Assembly: GCA_964403795.1 (NCBI GenBank)
Contig: CAYOHP010000116.1
Span: forward strand, 1-18,839
DNA from: CAYOHP01 sp964403795 [NCBI: uncultured bacterium]
Lineage (GTDB): Bacteria > Muiribacteriota > UBA6191 > CAZXTJ01
Direction of reading: 5' to 3'
DNA length: 18,839 bases
Shown one piece after another: positions 1 through 6,651 of the stretch. Every line of letters starts with the position of its first letter. The first letter of the stretch is position 1. The notes below the pieces were generated by a model that saw only the letters and a program-made list of their open reading frames with translations, was not told where the DNA came from and did no database searches. The translations under genes were made by a program, and so were the position numbers.

Positions 1-1191
1 CTCGTCCTTCTCGAAGTGGTCCCAGGAGAGGCGGGCCACCTCCGAGATGTAGGCCTGGTGCTCGGGGTCGAAGCGGGCATCCTCGGGGTAGCTGCCGAGC
101 TGGAGGAGCGCCTGTTGATGGGCGGGCCCGCCGGCCAGCACGCGATCGAAGAAGCGCACGATATCGCGGTGTTCGGAGGGATCCGCCATCCGCATGGCCC
201 CGAAGTCGAGGAGCCCGACCCGGCCGTCAGGGAGGAAGACGGCATTGCCGGGGTGGGGATCGGCGTAGACCATTCCCCCTTCGAGCATGAGGCGGACCAG
301 GGCCGAGTAGAACAGGGTGCCGGCCCGATCCCGGACCTCCTGGGGAGGAGCCGAGGCCAGGAACTCCCGGAGGTGGCGACCGGGGAGGAGGTCGGTGACC
401 AGCACCCTCCGGGTGGTCAGCGACCGGTGGACACCGGGGACCAGGATCGGAAGTCCGGCCAGGACCCGGCCCGCCCGCTCGGTGCGCTCGGCTTCCAGCA
501 GGTAGTCGGTCTCCTCCTCGATCACCACCCGGTGCTCCGCGAGGGCGGCACGGAAGCCCGCGGTATCGCCGAGCGCCGCCAGGGGAGCCAGCGCCGCTCC
601 CAGGGCCCGGAAGTCGCTGACCACGGCCCGAGCCATCCCCGGGTACTGGACCTTCACCGCCACCGGCTCCCCGGTGCGGAGTCGGGCCCGATGGACCTGG
701 CCCAGGCTGGCGGCCGCGAAGGCCTCGGGCTCCCACTGTGCGAACAGCTCCTCGGGGAAGGCGCCGAGTTCCGCGAAGACGAGTTCGCGGACCCTCTCTG
801 CGGGCATCGGGGGGACCTGGAATTGCAGGCTGGCAAGAGCCTCCAGCAGGGCCTCGGGGGCGGTGCCGGGCAGGCAGGCCAGGCTCTGCCCGACCTTGGC
901 CAGCGGTCCCCTCAGGTAGCCCATGCCTTGCACGACCCGGGTGGCCGCCTCGAGATGGGCGTCGGCCAGGGCCTGCTTGCGGGCGTCCTCGCCGGCCAGC
1001 ATGCCGCGGGCGAGGCCCTTCAGGTAGGCCACCGCCACCTGGACCTGGAGCGAGCCCAGGCTCCAGAGCCGGGGCAGCAGTCCGTCGGGGGGATCGGAGG
1101 CGGCCGGACGCCCGGCGAGGCGCGCCGTGGCGTGGTCGGGAGCCGTGGGGAATTCGGCGAGCAGGTCCGGGAGGTCCAGCTTCTCCATCAT
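1..1191 (-). CDS. AarF/ABC1/UbiB-family atypical kinase (3' end cut by window edge)
   Basis: The 397 visible residues carry the signature set of the ABC1/UbiB/ADCK atypical kinase family in order: the KxGQ motif (AKVGQS, K about 99), the alanine-rich nucleotide loop AAASLGQVHRA, the lysine strand VAVKVQYPG, an acidic ExD-type motif in EEETDYLLEA, the catalytic loop YADPHPGN (about residues 308-316) and DFG (about 329-331). Family members are linked to ubiquinone or other isoprenoid-lipid metabolism and are usually membrane-associated; the substrate here cannot be told. The first residues are MMEKLDLPDL; two ATGs are adjacent and the first is used. There is no clear Shine-Dalgarno. The reading frame is still open at base 1, so the C-terminus is missing. 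It is divergent from the secreted-protein gene at 1454. Family assignment is secure; a true UbiB role is not shown because no quinone genes are adjacent. Confidence 0.93.
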   Translation of the reverse strand, partial: MMEKLDLPDLLAEFPTAPDHATARLAGRPAASDPPDGLLPRLWSLGSLQVQVAVAYLKGLARGMLAGEDARKQALADAHLEAATRVVQGMGYLRGPLAKVGQSLACLPGTAPEALLEALASLQFQVPPMPAERVRELVFAELGAFPEELFAQWEPEAFAAASLGQVHRARLRTGEPVAVKVQYPGMARAVVSDFRALGAALAPLAALGDTAGFRAALAEHRVVIEEETDYLLEAERTERAGRVLAGLPILVPGVHRSLTTRRVLVTDLLPGRHLREFLASAPPQEVRDRAGTLFYSALVRLMLEGGMVYADPHPGNAVFLPDGRVGLLDFGAMRMADPSEHRDIVRFFDRVLAGGPAHQQALLQLGSYPEDARFDPEHQAYISEVARLSWDHFEKDE

Positions 1192-1341
1192 GAGGGTGCG
1201 TTCCTTCTAGGGGCGCGGGGCGCCCGGTTCCCATCCCATGGGGTCCTCGACCCGTCCGACCACCGGGTTCGACCCGGACCAGGCCCTGCGGGTTCCCTCC
1301 GCCGATCCGAGCGTCCCCGACGAGCACATCGTCGACAGATC

Positions 1342-1357
1342 GTGAACATCGAGAACA
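1342..1357 (-). promoter_or_regulatory. Candidate activator-binding site, copy 1 of a 16-bp motif
   Basis: The minus strand reads TGTTCTCGATGTTCAC. The same 16-mer recurs with one mismatch at 5332-5347 (plus strand) and with two mismatches at 5372-5387 (minus strand). It lies about 52 bp upstream of the -24 element of the sigma-54-type promoter at 1409, that is roughly -78 to -93 from the inferred transcription start, a usual distance for an enhancer-binding-protein site. Binding by the FHA/sigma-54 activator encoded at 3873 is inference. Confidence 0.5.
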
Positions 1358-1408
1358 TGGCGCACGCGGCGGGAGTGCCCATGCGTGTCCGTAGCGGCCC
1401 TGGAGCGC

Positions 1409-1424
1409 TGGCATCGGCCTTGCG
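1409..1424 (+). promoter_or_regulatory. Candidate sigma-54 promoter for the secreted protein at 1454
   Basis: The sequence is TGGCATCGGCCTTGCG. It has the invariant GG of the -24 element and GC of the -12 element at exact sigma-54 spacing, and matches TGGCA and TTGC fully against the consensus TGGCACGRNNNTTGCW. The inferred start of transcription is near 1435, about 20 bp before the ATG at 1454, leaving room for the AAGGGA ribosome site at 1441. The rest of 1192-1453 is the divergent control region shared with the AarF-type kinase gene; no clear sigma-70 promoter was seen in it. Confidence 0.6.
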
Positions 1425-1453
1425 AAGAGGCCCTCGAACGAAGGGACTCTGCA

Positions 1454-2212
1454 ATGCTCGGCCTCACCGCTCGCCCCCACGGATCCAGGATCTCCACCCT
1501 CGGCCTGGCGCTCGGCCTGCTGCTCGCCCCGGCCACGCCCTCGCAGGCGGCCTTCGGGCTGCCCTCGATGAGTTCGATGGCCTCCGGGCTCTGGGACACC
1601 CTCTCGAACCGGGACACCTGGATCACCCTGGGTGGAGCTGCGGCCGGCGCCCTGGCCGGGGCGGCCCTGCTGCCCGCCACTTCCTCGGTGATCGGCGGTG
1701 CCGCCGCCTACAGCGCCCTGGCCGGACTGGGCGGCCTCGCCACCCGCCTGATCGGCGACTGGCTGGGGTTCACCAACAAGCCTCTCTTCGGCGGCAAGAG
1801 CCCCGAGCCGCCCCCGGCCCGCACCCGTCCGGCGCTCCCCACCTACGCTCGCCCCCCGCTCCAGATCACGCCCCCGACTCCGGTCCGCACCGCCGGGACC
1901 GGGTTCGGGACGGGACCCGACCTCTTCGGCCAGGGCCCGGTCACCAGCGTCGGCGGCGACCTGGCGGTGCCCGCGGATCCCGGGCTGGCGGCCAAGCCGG
2001 TGGCGGCTCCCGCCGGGGACACCATCCAGACCGCCTCCACCGTGACCCCGGGGACATGCAGCGTGATGAACGCCCTGGGCGACCTCGGCAAGCTCTTCGA
2101 GAATCGCTTCGGCTCCCACCCGTCCTCGTCGTCTCCTGCCGGCGACGTCCACCGGCCCACCCCGATCGTGGTGGTGCTGGTGCCCGACGCCGGGATCCTC
2201 GGCCTCGACTGA
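1454..2212 (+). CDS. Secreted Gly/Ala-rich, proline-rich hypothetical protein
   Basis: I do not recognise a family. The 252-residue product starts with a signal peptide (residues 1-32, hydrophobic run LGLALGLLLAPA, likely cut after PSQA). Two small-residue hydrophobic segments follow, GGAAAGALAGAALLP (60-74) and about 80-101, which resemble glycine-zipper segments and could insert into or pack at a membrane. From about 110 the chain is rich in proline, threonine and glycine, and it ends in a hydrophobic stretch PIVVVLVPDAGILGLD. The ATG at 1454 is chosen because AAGGGA (1441-1446) sits 7 bp upstream and because a signal peptide then begins at the N-terminus; an open frame extends upstream to 1385 without these features. 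It is preceded by a candidate sigma-54 promoter and a motif shared with the gene at 5506, so the two may be co-regulated. It ends at a strong hairpin, facing the kinase gene. Confidence 0.75.
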   Translation: MLGLTARPHGSRISTLGLALGLLLAPATPSQAAFGLPSMSSMASGLWDTLSNRDTWITLGGAAAGALAGAALLPATSSVIGGAAAYSALAGLGGLATRLIGDWLGFTNKPLFGGKSPEPPPARTRPALPTYARPPLQITPPTPVRTAGTGFGTGPDLFGQGPVTSVGGDLAVPADPGLAAKPVAAPAGDTIQTASTVTPGTCSVMNALGDLGKLFENRFGSHPSSSSPAGDVHRPTPIVVVLVPDAGILGLD

Positions 2213-2234
2213 AGTCCCGTTCGTTCGTTCTCCC

Positions 2235-2270
2235 CGAGGCCCGGCCGGTGTCCGCACCGGCCGGGCCTCG
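2235..2270. terminator. Perfect 16-bp hairpin between convergent genes
   Basis: Arms CGAGGCCCGGCCGGTG (2235-2250) and its exact complement (2255-2270) enclose a TCCG loop, 22 bp after the stop of the secreted-protein gene. There is no T-tract, as is common in very GC-rich genomes. It probably ends transcription from the gene at 1454 and could act in both directions. Confidence 0.7.
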
Positions 2271-2298
2271 TCGCGTCCGGGGGGACGGGCCTCGGACC

Positions 2299-2372
2299 TG
2301 GGCGTGGGGCGTGGGCCTTGGCGTAGGCGTAGGCGTGCGCGTGGGCGTGGGCGTGGGCGTGGGGCGAGGGGC
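2299..2372. repeat. Imperfect hexanucleotide tandem repeat (GGGCGT / AGGCGT)
   Basis: About ten near-copies of a 6-bp unit run head to tail: GGGCGT-type units, then GGCGTAGGCGTAGGCGT, then GCGCGTGGGCGTGGGCGTGG. The tract is non-coding and sits between the hairpin at 2235 and the stop codon of the kinase gene at 2463. It is a simple-sequence tract prone to slippage. I see nothing else in the 2213-2462 gap. Confidence 0.8.
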
Positions 2373-2462
2373 GGGAGCCGTGGGGCGGCAGGCGCCGGGC
2401 GTGGAGGCCGGACGCGGGACTTCCCAACGAGACGATCGAGTGCGTGTCGGGGAGAGGAAGGC

Positions 2463-3620
2463 CTACGGGAGCAGGCGGTCCCGGGCGAAGGCCAGGGCGG
2501 CGCCGAGCTGCAGCGCAGCCCGAGCCAGGGGGCCGACCCAGCGGGCCAGCGACCCGAGGACCCCGACGGGAGCCGGGGAGGAGACCCGCCGCGGCAGGGT
2601 GGCTGCTTGCGGCTGGACGGGCCGCCGGGCGCCGGTGCCGGCGGTACCGACGGGAGCCGGAGGGGTCGACGGGACCTCGATCCGCACCGCCGGGACGGCC
2701 ACCGAGGAGAGAGCCTCGCGGCCCATCCCCAGGAGCTCCCGGATCCGGGCCGTGCCGGTGGGCCGGACGGAGGGATCGAGCTGGAGCACGGCAGTGAGGA
2801 GGCGGGCGATCCCGCTGTCGGGATCGAGCTTCCGGAAGCGGGGAGCGATCGCCAGCCCGCGACGGGCGGCCAGGGCCAGCCGCTGGTGGTGGAAGGGCAG
2901 CCGGCGCTCCATCAGGGCGTAGAAGGTGACGCCCCAGGAGTACCAGTCCGCCGCCGGTCCCGGCCGCTGGTAGGCCAGGATCTCGGGGGCCACGTAGCCC
3001 ATGGTCCCGACCACCTTGGCGGTGCGGGTGAGCAGCGGGAGATCGCCGTGGTAGGCGAGCCCGAAGTCGACGAGCACTGCCCGCCCGTTGGCGGCCAGCA
3101 CGATGTTCCCGAGCTTCACGTCGCGATGGACGAAGCCCTGGGCGTGGACCTCCTCGAGCGCCTCGGCGACCTGGAGCATCACACCCACCGGGTCGGCGAC
3201 CTCGCCGGCCTCCGAGAGCGGGACCCCCGGCACGTACTCCTCGGCCAGATAGGGTCCCTCCTCGGTCTCTCCGTAGCAATAGACGGTGGGAAGGCTGCGG
3301 TGCTTGAGCACGGCCAGGCCGGCGGCCTCCCGGAGGAAGCGCTCCCGGGCCACGGGATCGGCTCCCTGGAGCAGGAGCTTGATCGCCACCTTGCGCCCGA
3401 GCACCAGGTCCTCGGCCAGGAACACCGCGCCGAAGCCACCGGCCCCCAGCAGCTTCTCGGGGCGGAACCGGGTCGCCAGCGACCGGGGGAAGCGCACCCG
3501 GGAAGGCCGCCGGCCCCCGGTTCCCCGGCCCTTGGCCTTGGCCGCACCCGGGTCGGAACCAGGGGCCGAAGCCCGGGAGGAGGGAGCAGGTGCGGGAGGC
3601 GAGGTGTGTCCGGGAACCAT
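2463..3620 (-). CDS. Hanks-type Ser/Thr protein kinase (cytoplasmic, 385 aa)
   Basis: The product is a eukaryotic-type Ser/Thr kinase with all catalytic motifs: glycine loop GAGGFG (59-64), VAIK with K81, helix-C E98, HRDVKLGN (165-172), DFG (185-187), GYVAPE (208-213), and the D225/W226 and R286 positions of the C-lobe. The lobe ends near 300. A Pro/Ala-rich tail follows (about 310-350) and then a weakly hydrophobic amphipathic end (352-380); there is no convincing transmembrane helix. The first 45 residues are low-complexity. The ATG at 3620 has no ribosome site, and a sigma-54-type promoter at 3632-3647 would start transcription almost exactly at this ATG, so the mRNA is either leaderless or translation begins further in, for example at GTG 3497 (V42). 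It is divergent from the FHA/sigma-54 activator gene, a likely signalling partner. Confidence 0.93.
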   Translation of the reverse strand: MVPGHTSPPAPAPSSRASAPGSDPGAAKAKGRGTGGRRPSRVRFPRSLATRFRPEKLLGAGGFGAVFLAEDLVLGRKVAIKLLLQGADPVARERFLREAAGLAVLKHRSLPTVYCYGETEEGPYLAEEYVPGVPLSEAGEVADPVGVMLQVAEALEEVHAQGFVHRDVKLGNIVLAANGRAVLVDFGLAYHGDLPLLTRTAKVVGTMGYVAPEILAYQRPGPAADWYSWGVTFYALMERRLPFHHQRLALAARRGLAIAPRFRKLDPDSGIARLLTAVLQLDPSVRPTGTARIRELLGMGREALSSVAVPAVRIEVPSTPPAPVGTAGTGARRPVQPQAATLPRRVSSPAPVGVLGSLARWVGPLARAALQLGAALAFARDRLLP

Positions 3621-3631
3621 ACGCCGATCGA

Positions 3632-3647
3632 AGCAACACCCATGCCA
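3632..3647 (-). promoter_or_regulatory. Candidate sigma-54 promoter for the Ser/Thr kinase gene
   Basis: The minus strand reads TGGCATGGGTGTTGCT, which matches the sigma-54 consensus TGGCACGRNNNTTGCW at all fixed positions but one (T for C at position 6). The -12 GC falls at 3634-3633, predicting a start near 3621, one base before the annotated ATG. It is the best sigma-54-type match I found by eye in the window, and it lies in the intergenic region shared with a sigma-54 activator gene. Confidence 0.6.
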
Positions 3648-3703
3648 GGCCGTTCCGCGGACCCGGGTGAGACGCCGGAGGCCACACGGGCGCAGCCAGA
3701 GCG

Positions 3704-3722
3704 CCCCTGGCTCCGCCAGGGG
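3704..3722. other. Short hairpin in the kinase/activator intergenic region
   Basis: CCCCTGGC and GCCAGGGG form an 8-bp stem with a TCC loop. It is followed at 3722 by GAAGCAGCGAGG, which recurs with one mismatch at 3849 as GAAGCAGGGAGG. Function is unknown; a regulatory role or an RNA structural element is possible. Confidence 0.4.
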
Positions 3723-3830
3723 AAGCAGCGAGGCGTAGCCCGTCGCTAGCGAGCCACTTGCGGGCGAGCTGCAGGCTCAAGGGGTGCGCGGGCCGCCTTC
3801 CCCTGCTCGCCCTTGGGGTTCGAGCCGATT

Positions 3831-3856
3831 CCTGCTTCAGTCGCGACCGAAGCAGG
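3831..3856. promoter_or_regulatory. 26-bp near-perfect palindrome before the activator gene
   Basis: Arms CCTGCTTC (3831-3838) and GAAGCAGG (3849-3856) flank the palindromic core GTCGCGAC (3840-3847); only the pair at 3839/3848 mismatches, so 12 of 13 base pairs are symmetric. The right arm runs into the ribosome site GGAGG (3856-3860) of the activator gene. It could be an operator, for example for autoregulation, or an mRNA hairpin limiting translation. It is also about 215 bp upstream of the kinase promoter. Confidence 0.5.
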
Positions 3857-3872
3857 GAGGAACCGGACCGGG

Positions 3873-5276
3873 ATGCGCGCCGCCTCGACCACCACCATCG
3901 TCCGGAGCGAGGACGGCACCCGGATCCGTTTCCGGAGGCTGCTCCTGGTCGTGGAGGAAGGCCCTGACCGGGGTCGGGAGTACGACCTCGAAGGCGGCGA
4001 GGTGCTGCTGGGGCGGGGCGAGACCGCGGCCGTCCGGCTGGGCGACGCGGCGGTGTCCCGGGAGCACTGCCGGATCCGGCTCGACACCGAGGGGATCCGG
4101 GTCGTCGACCTGGGCAGCCGGAGCGGGACCCGGATCGACGGCACCCGGGTCGAGTCGGCACCACTGGAGCCCGGGAGCCGCCTGGAGGTGGGCTCCACGG
4201 TGCTCCGCCTCAAGGCCATGGAGAGCGACCTCCGGGTGGCCCGCCACGAACTCGAGGAGTTCGAGGGCCTGTGCGGGGCCTCCCCGGCGATGCGGGAGCT
4301 CTTCGGCCTGGCCGCCAGCGTGGCGCCGCTCAGGTTGCCGGTGCTGATCCGGGGCGAGACCGGGACCGGCAAGGAAGGCCTCGCCAAGGCGCTCCACAGC
4401 CGGGGCGAGCGGCCCGAAGGGCCGTTCGTGGTGGTCGATTGCACCCTGCTCGGCGATCCGGTCCACGCCCGCAGCGAGCTCTTCGGACACGAAGCGGGGG
4501 CCTTCACCGGAGCCCAGAAGGCGCGACCGGGGGCCTTCGCCCGGGCCCACCGGGGCACCCTCTTCCTCGACGAGATCGGGGAACTGCCGCTGGAGATCCA
4601 GGCGCAGCTGCTCCGGGTCCTCCAGGAGGGCGAGATCCGCCCCCTGGGAGGCGGCGATCCGACCCGGGTCCAGGTGCGCCTGGTGAGCGCCACCCACCGT
4701 GACCTGGAGTCCGCCGCCGTGGCCGGGAAATTCCGCTCCGACCTCTATTTCCGACTGGCCGGGATCACCCTGGAGGTGCCCCCGCTCCGGGACCGGGGGC
4801 GGGACGCAGTGCTCCTGGCGAGGCGCTTCCTGCCTCCCGGGACGCGGCTTTCGGACGAGGCAGAGGCCGCGGTGCTGGCCCATCGCTGGCCCGGAAACGT
4901 GCGAGAGCTCGGGTTCGTGATGGAGCGGGCCGCCGCCCTCTCCCGGGCCGGGGTCCTGACCGCCGCCGACCTGAAGCTCTCCCCGGGACGGGGACCGGGG
5001 GCGGCGGCGGCGGCCCGGGATCCGCTCGAGACCGGTCCCATCCCGATCCCCGGTGGTGCCAGGCCCACGGGCACGCCCGGCGGGCTCCCCGGCCCCGACG
5101 ACAGCGCCCGGATGGCGCCGCTCAGCCTCAAGGCCAAGGTGGCGCGCCTCGATGCCGCCACCGTGCTGGCGGCCCTGGAGAAGGCCGGCGGCAACCGCAA
5201 GGAGGCCGCCCGCCTGCTCGGGGTCAGCCGCGGCACCCTCTACCGGAAGCTCGCCGAGTTCGGCCTGGAAGGCTGA
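3873..5276 (+). CDS. FHA-domain sigma-54-dependent transcriptional activator
   Basis: The 467-residue protein has three parts. An N-terminal FHA domain (about 13-105) shows the LLGRG strand and the phosphothreonine-binding SREHC (62-66), with GSRSGTRIDG following. A AAA+ sigma-54 activator core carries Walker A GETGTGKE (161-168), the sigma-54-contacting loop GAFTGA (209-214), Walker B LFLDE (230-234), FRSDLYFRL (about 287-295) and WPGNVREL (339-346). A Fis-type helix-turn-helix forms the last 43 residues. There is no receiver or GAF domain, so control is expected through phosphothreonine recognition rather than a histidine kinase. ATG 3873 is chosen because GGAGG (3856-3860) precedes it by 12 bp and the FHA fold starts soon after; an in-frame TTG at 3813 would read through the palindrome. 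It is divergent from a Ser/Thr kinase gene, which could supply the phospho-ligand. Confidence 0.95.
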   Translation: MRAASTTTIVRSEDGTRIRFRRLLLVVEEGPDRGREYDLEGGEVLLGRGETAAVRLGDAAVSREHCRIRLDTEGIRVVDLGSRSGTRIDGTRVESAPLEPGSRLEVGSTVLRLKAMESDLRVARHELEEFEGLCGASPAMRELFGLAASVAPLRLPVLIRGETGTGKEGLAKALHSRGERPEGPFVVVDCTLLGDPVHARSELFGHEAGAFTGAQKARPGAFARAHRGTLFLDEIGELPLEIQAQLLRVLQEGEIRPLGGGDPTRVQVRLVSATHRDLESAAVAGKFRSDLYFRLAGITLEVPPLRDRGRDAVLLARRFLPPGTRLSDEAEAAVLAHRWPGNVRELGFVMERAAALSRAGVLTAADLKLSPGRGPGAAAAARDPLETGPIPIPGGARPTGTPGGLPGPDDSARMAPLSLKAKVARLDAATVLAALEKAGGNRKEAARLLGVSRGTLYRKLAEFGLEG

Positions 5277-5331
5277 ACCGGCCTCTCCGGTCCGGGCCGC
5301 CGGGACCCGGCTCCGGCCTCTCGATTCCGGG

Positions 5332-5387
5332 TGTTCTCCATGTTCACGATGTGCAGGCTCTCACCCCGATGGTGCACATCGAGAGCA
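5332..5387. promoter_or_regulatory. Inverted pair of the 16-bp candidate activator site
   Basis: TGTTCTCCATGTTCAC (5332-5347) and, on the other strand, TGCTCTCGATGTGCAC (5372-5387) form an inverted pair with centres 40 bp apart. They match the single copy at 1342-1357 at 15 and 14 of 16 positions. The right copy ends 76 bp before the sigma-54-like element at 5464. This is the main content of the 5277-5505 gap. Use as upstream activator sites is inference from position and repetition. Confidence 0.55.
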
Positions 5388-5463
5388 GGCAGGGATGGGC
5401 CCGAGGCCCGACCTCCACGCCGGACCCGGCCTCGCCGGAGCGGTCCGGGCCCCCGGGAGGACC

Positions 5464-5479
5464 TGGCACGAGTCGTGGT
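5464..5479 (+). promoter_or_regulatory. Imperfect sigma-54-like promoter for the secreted protein at 5506
   Basis: TGGCACGAGTCGTGGT matches the -24 half of the consensus perfectly (TGGCACGA), but the -12 half is GTGGT rather than TTGCW, losing the usually invariant C. If used, transcription would start near 5490, just before the GGAGG ribosome site at 5492. Weaker than the elements at 1409 and 3632. Confidence 0.35.
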
Positions 5480-5505
5480 TCTTCCCGGGGCGGAGGTCCC
5501 GCCCG

Positions 5506-6597
5506 ATGCTCACCCTCGCCACCCGCTCCCGTTTCGCTCTCTCCGCCCTCGCGCTGTGCCTGGCCGGGACCCTCCCCGGATCCGCCCCTGCCCAGTTCCT
5601 GGGGATGGACGGGCCGGATGCCTTCCCGGGTCCCGGAGCCGCGGCCGCCCGGGCTTCGCAGGCGGGAGTCCTCTCGCCGGCTTCGGCCGCGCCGCTCGCC
5701 GACCGGACCCGGGAACTCGCCGACAGCCTCCCCGGGCAGCTCCACCTCCAGGGACTGGTCGACCTGACCTCGCTGCTCCGGGACTTCCCCACCCTGGCCC
5801 GGGAGGGCTTCCTGGCCGGGAAGATGGACGAGCTCACCAGCCGGGGCTTCCCCGATCCCCGCACCGACCTCGAGGGTCTGGCGCTCGGCGCCATGTTCGA
5901 CGATGCCGGGGTGAGCGAGGCCATGGCGCTCGGGGTGGGCCGGGGCAAGGTGGTGCCGCTGGTCCGCCAGGTGGCCGCCTCCCGCGGGATCCCGCTGACC
6001 GAGGAATCGATCGAAGGCATTCCCTTCGTGCGCGGCGAGATCAACGGCAAGACCTCGCAGTTCGCCGACCTGGCCCCGGGGATCGCCTTCGTGGCCTACG
6101 ACTCCTGGAACGAGTACCGCCTGGCCCCGCTCACCATGGCGACCCTGCGCGGCCAGAACGAGTCCTTCTTCCACCGCCACCAGCGCCGCCTGGAACCGGG
6201 GACCTACCTGACCGCGAGGCTCTCGCTCGACGAGACCACCCGCGACACCATCGCCAACACCTCGGTCGCCCACCTGGCCCACATCCCGCAGGCCTCGCTC
6301 GATCTGGTGAGGGAAGGCAACCGGATCCGGGTCGAGGTGCTGGCCACCGCCACCGGCAGCATCAAGGCGAGCCTCGCCGCGGTACTGCTCGAGCGCATGC
6401 TCGGGAACCTCGCCTCCCAGTACGCCTCGATCCCCGCGGTCTCCCGCCTGCTCGGCGCCACCAAGGTCGAGCGCGACGGGGCCACCCTGCGGATCCGGGC
6501 CGAGGCGGAGGCCGGCGAGTTCCAGGCCGGCGCCCAGGCCGTCGAGAAGCTGGTGGTCGAGATGTTCCGGGAGCGGCACCCCGGCACCGCCGACTGA
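5506..6597 (+). CDS. Secreted hypothetical protein, 363 aa
   Basis: I do not recognise a family. A clear signal peptide (residues 1-29; hydrophobic run ALSALALCLAGTL, likely cut after SAPA) leads into a soluble chain with no further membrane segment. The stretch from about 112 to 190 contains a pattern of short strands and helices (DLEGLALGAMF, then GRGKVVPLVRQVAASRGI, then GIPFVRGEI, then GIAFVAYDSW) that looks like an alpha/beta domain. The C-terminal third has a long helical region and a strand IRIRAEAEAGEF-like end. ATG 5506 is supported by GGAGG at 5492-5496 (9 bp spacing) and the signal peptide. It lies downstream of the activator gene, shares the 16-bp motif with the secreted gene at 1454, and is followed after 54 bp by a membrane Ser/Thr kinase gene that it may be transcribed with. 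Confidence 0.8.
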   Translation: MLTLATRSRFALSALALCLAGTLPGSAPAQFLGMDGPDAFPGPGAAAARASQAGVLSPASAAPLADRTRELADSLPGQLHLQGLVDLTSLLRDFPTLAREGFLAGKMDELTSRGFPDPRTDLEGLALGAMFDDAGVSEAMALGVGRGKVVPLVRQVAASRGIPLTEESIEGIPFVRGEINGKTSQFADLAPGIAFVAYDSWNEYRLAPLTMATLRGQNESFFHRHQRRLEPGTYLTARLSLDETTRDTIANTSVAHLAHIPQASLDLVREGNRIRVEVLATATGSIKASLAAVLLERMLGNLASQYASIPAVSRLLGATKVERDGATLRIRAEAEAGEFQAGAQAVEKLVVEMFRERHPGTAD

Positions 6598-6651
6598 GAG
6601 CCTGAGGCCGACGCCTGGGTCCGATGTTACGCTCGGCCTCGAGGGGCGGGC

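Noticed and set aside
2299-2372. Possible CRISPR-like repeat
   Set aside because: Units are 6 bp, contiguous and without spacers; it is a simple tandem repeat.
16-2922. A 968-codon plus-strand open frame across the AarF-type and Ser/Thr kinase genes
   Set aside because: It is the antisense shadow of recognised minus-strand kinases; its translation is low-complexity and matches no family, a usual effect of about 70% GC.
3812-3834. GGTTCGAGCC resembling a tRNA T-loop
   Set aside because: No matching T stem, anticodon arm or CCA-proximal acceptor is found around it; the palindrome explains the local symmetry better.
5281-5312. Hairpin after the activator gene as a terminator
   Set aside because: The GGTCC/GGACC stem is only five pairs with a bulged interior, so the support is too weak to list.
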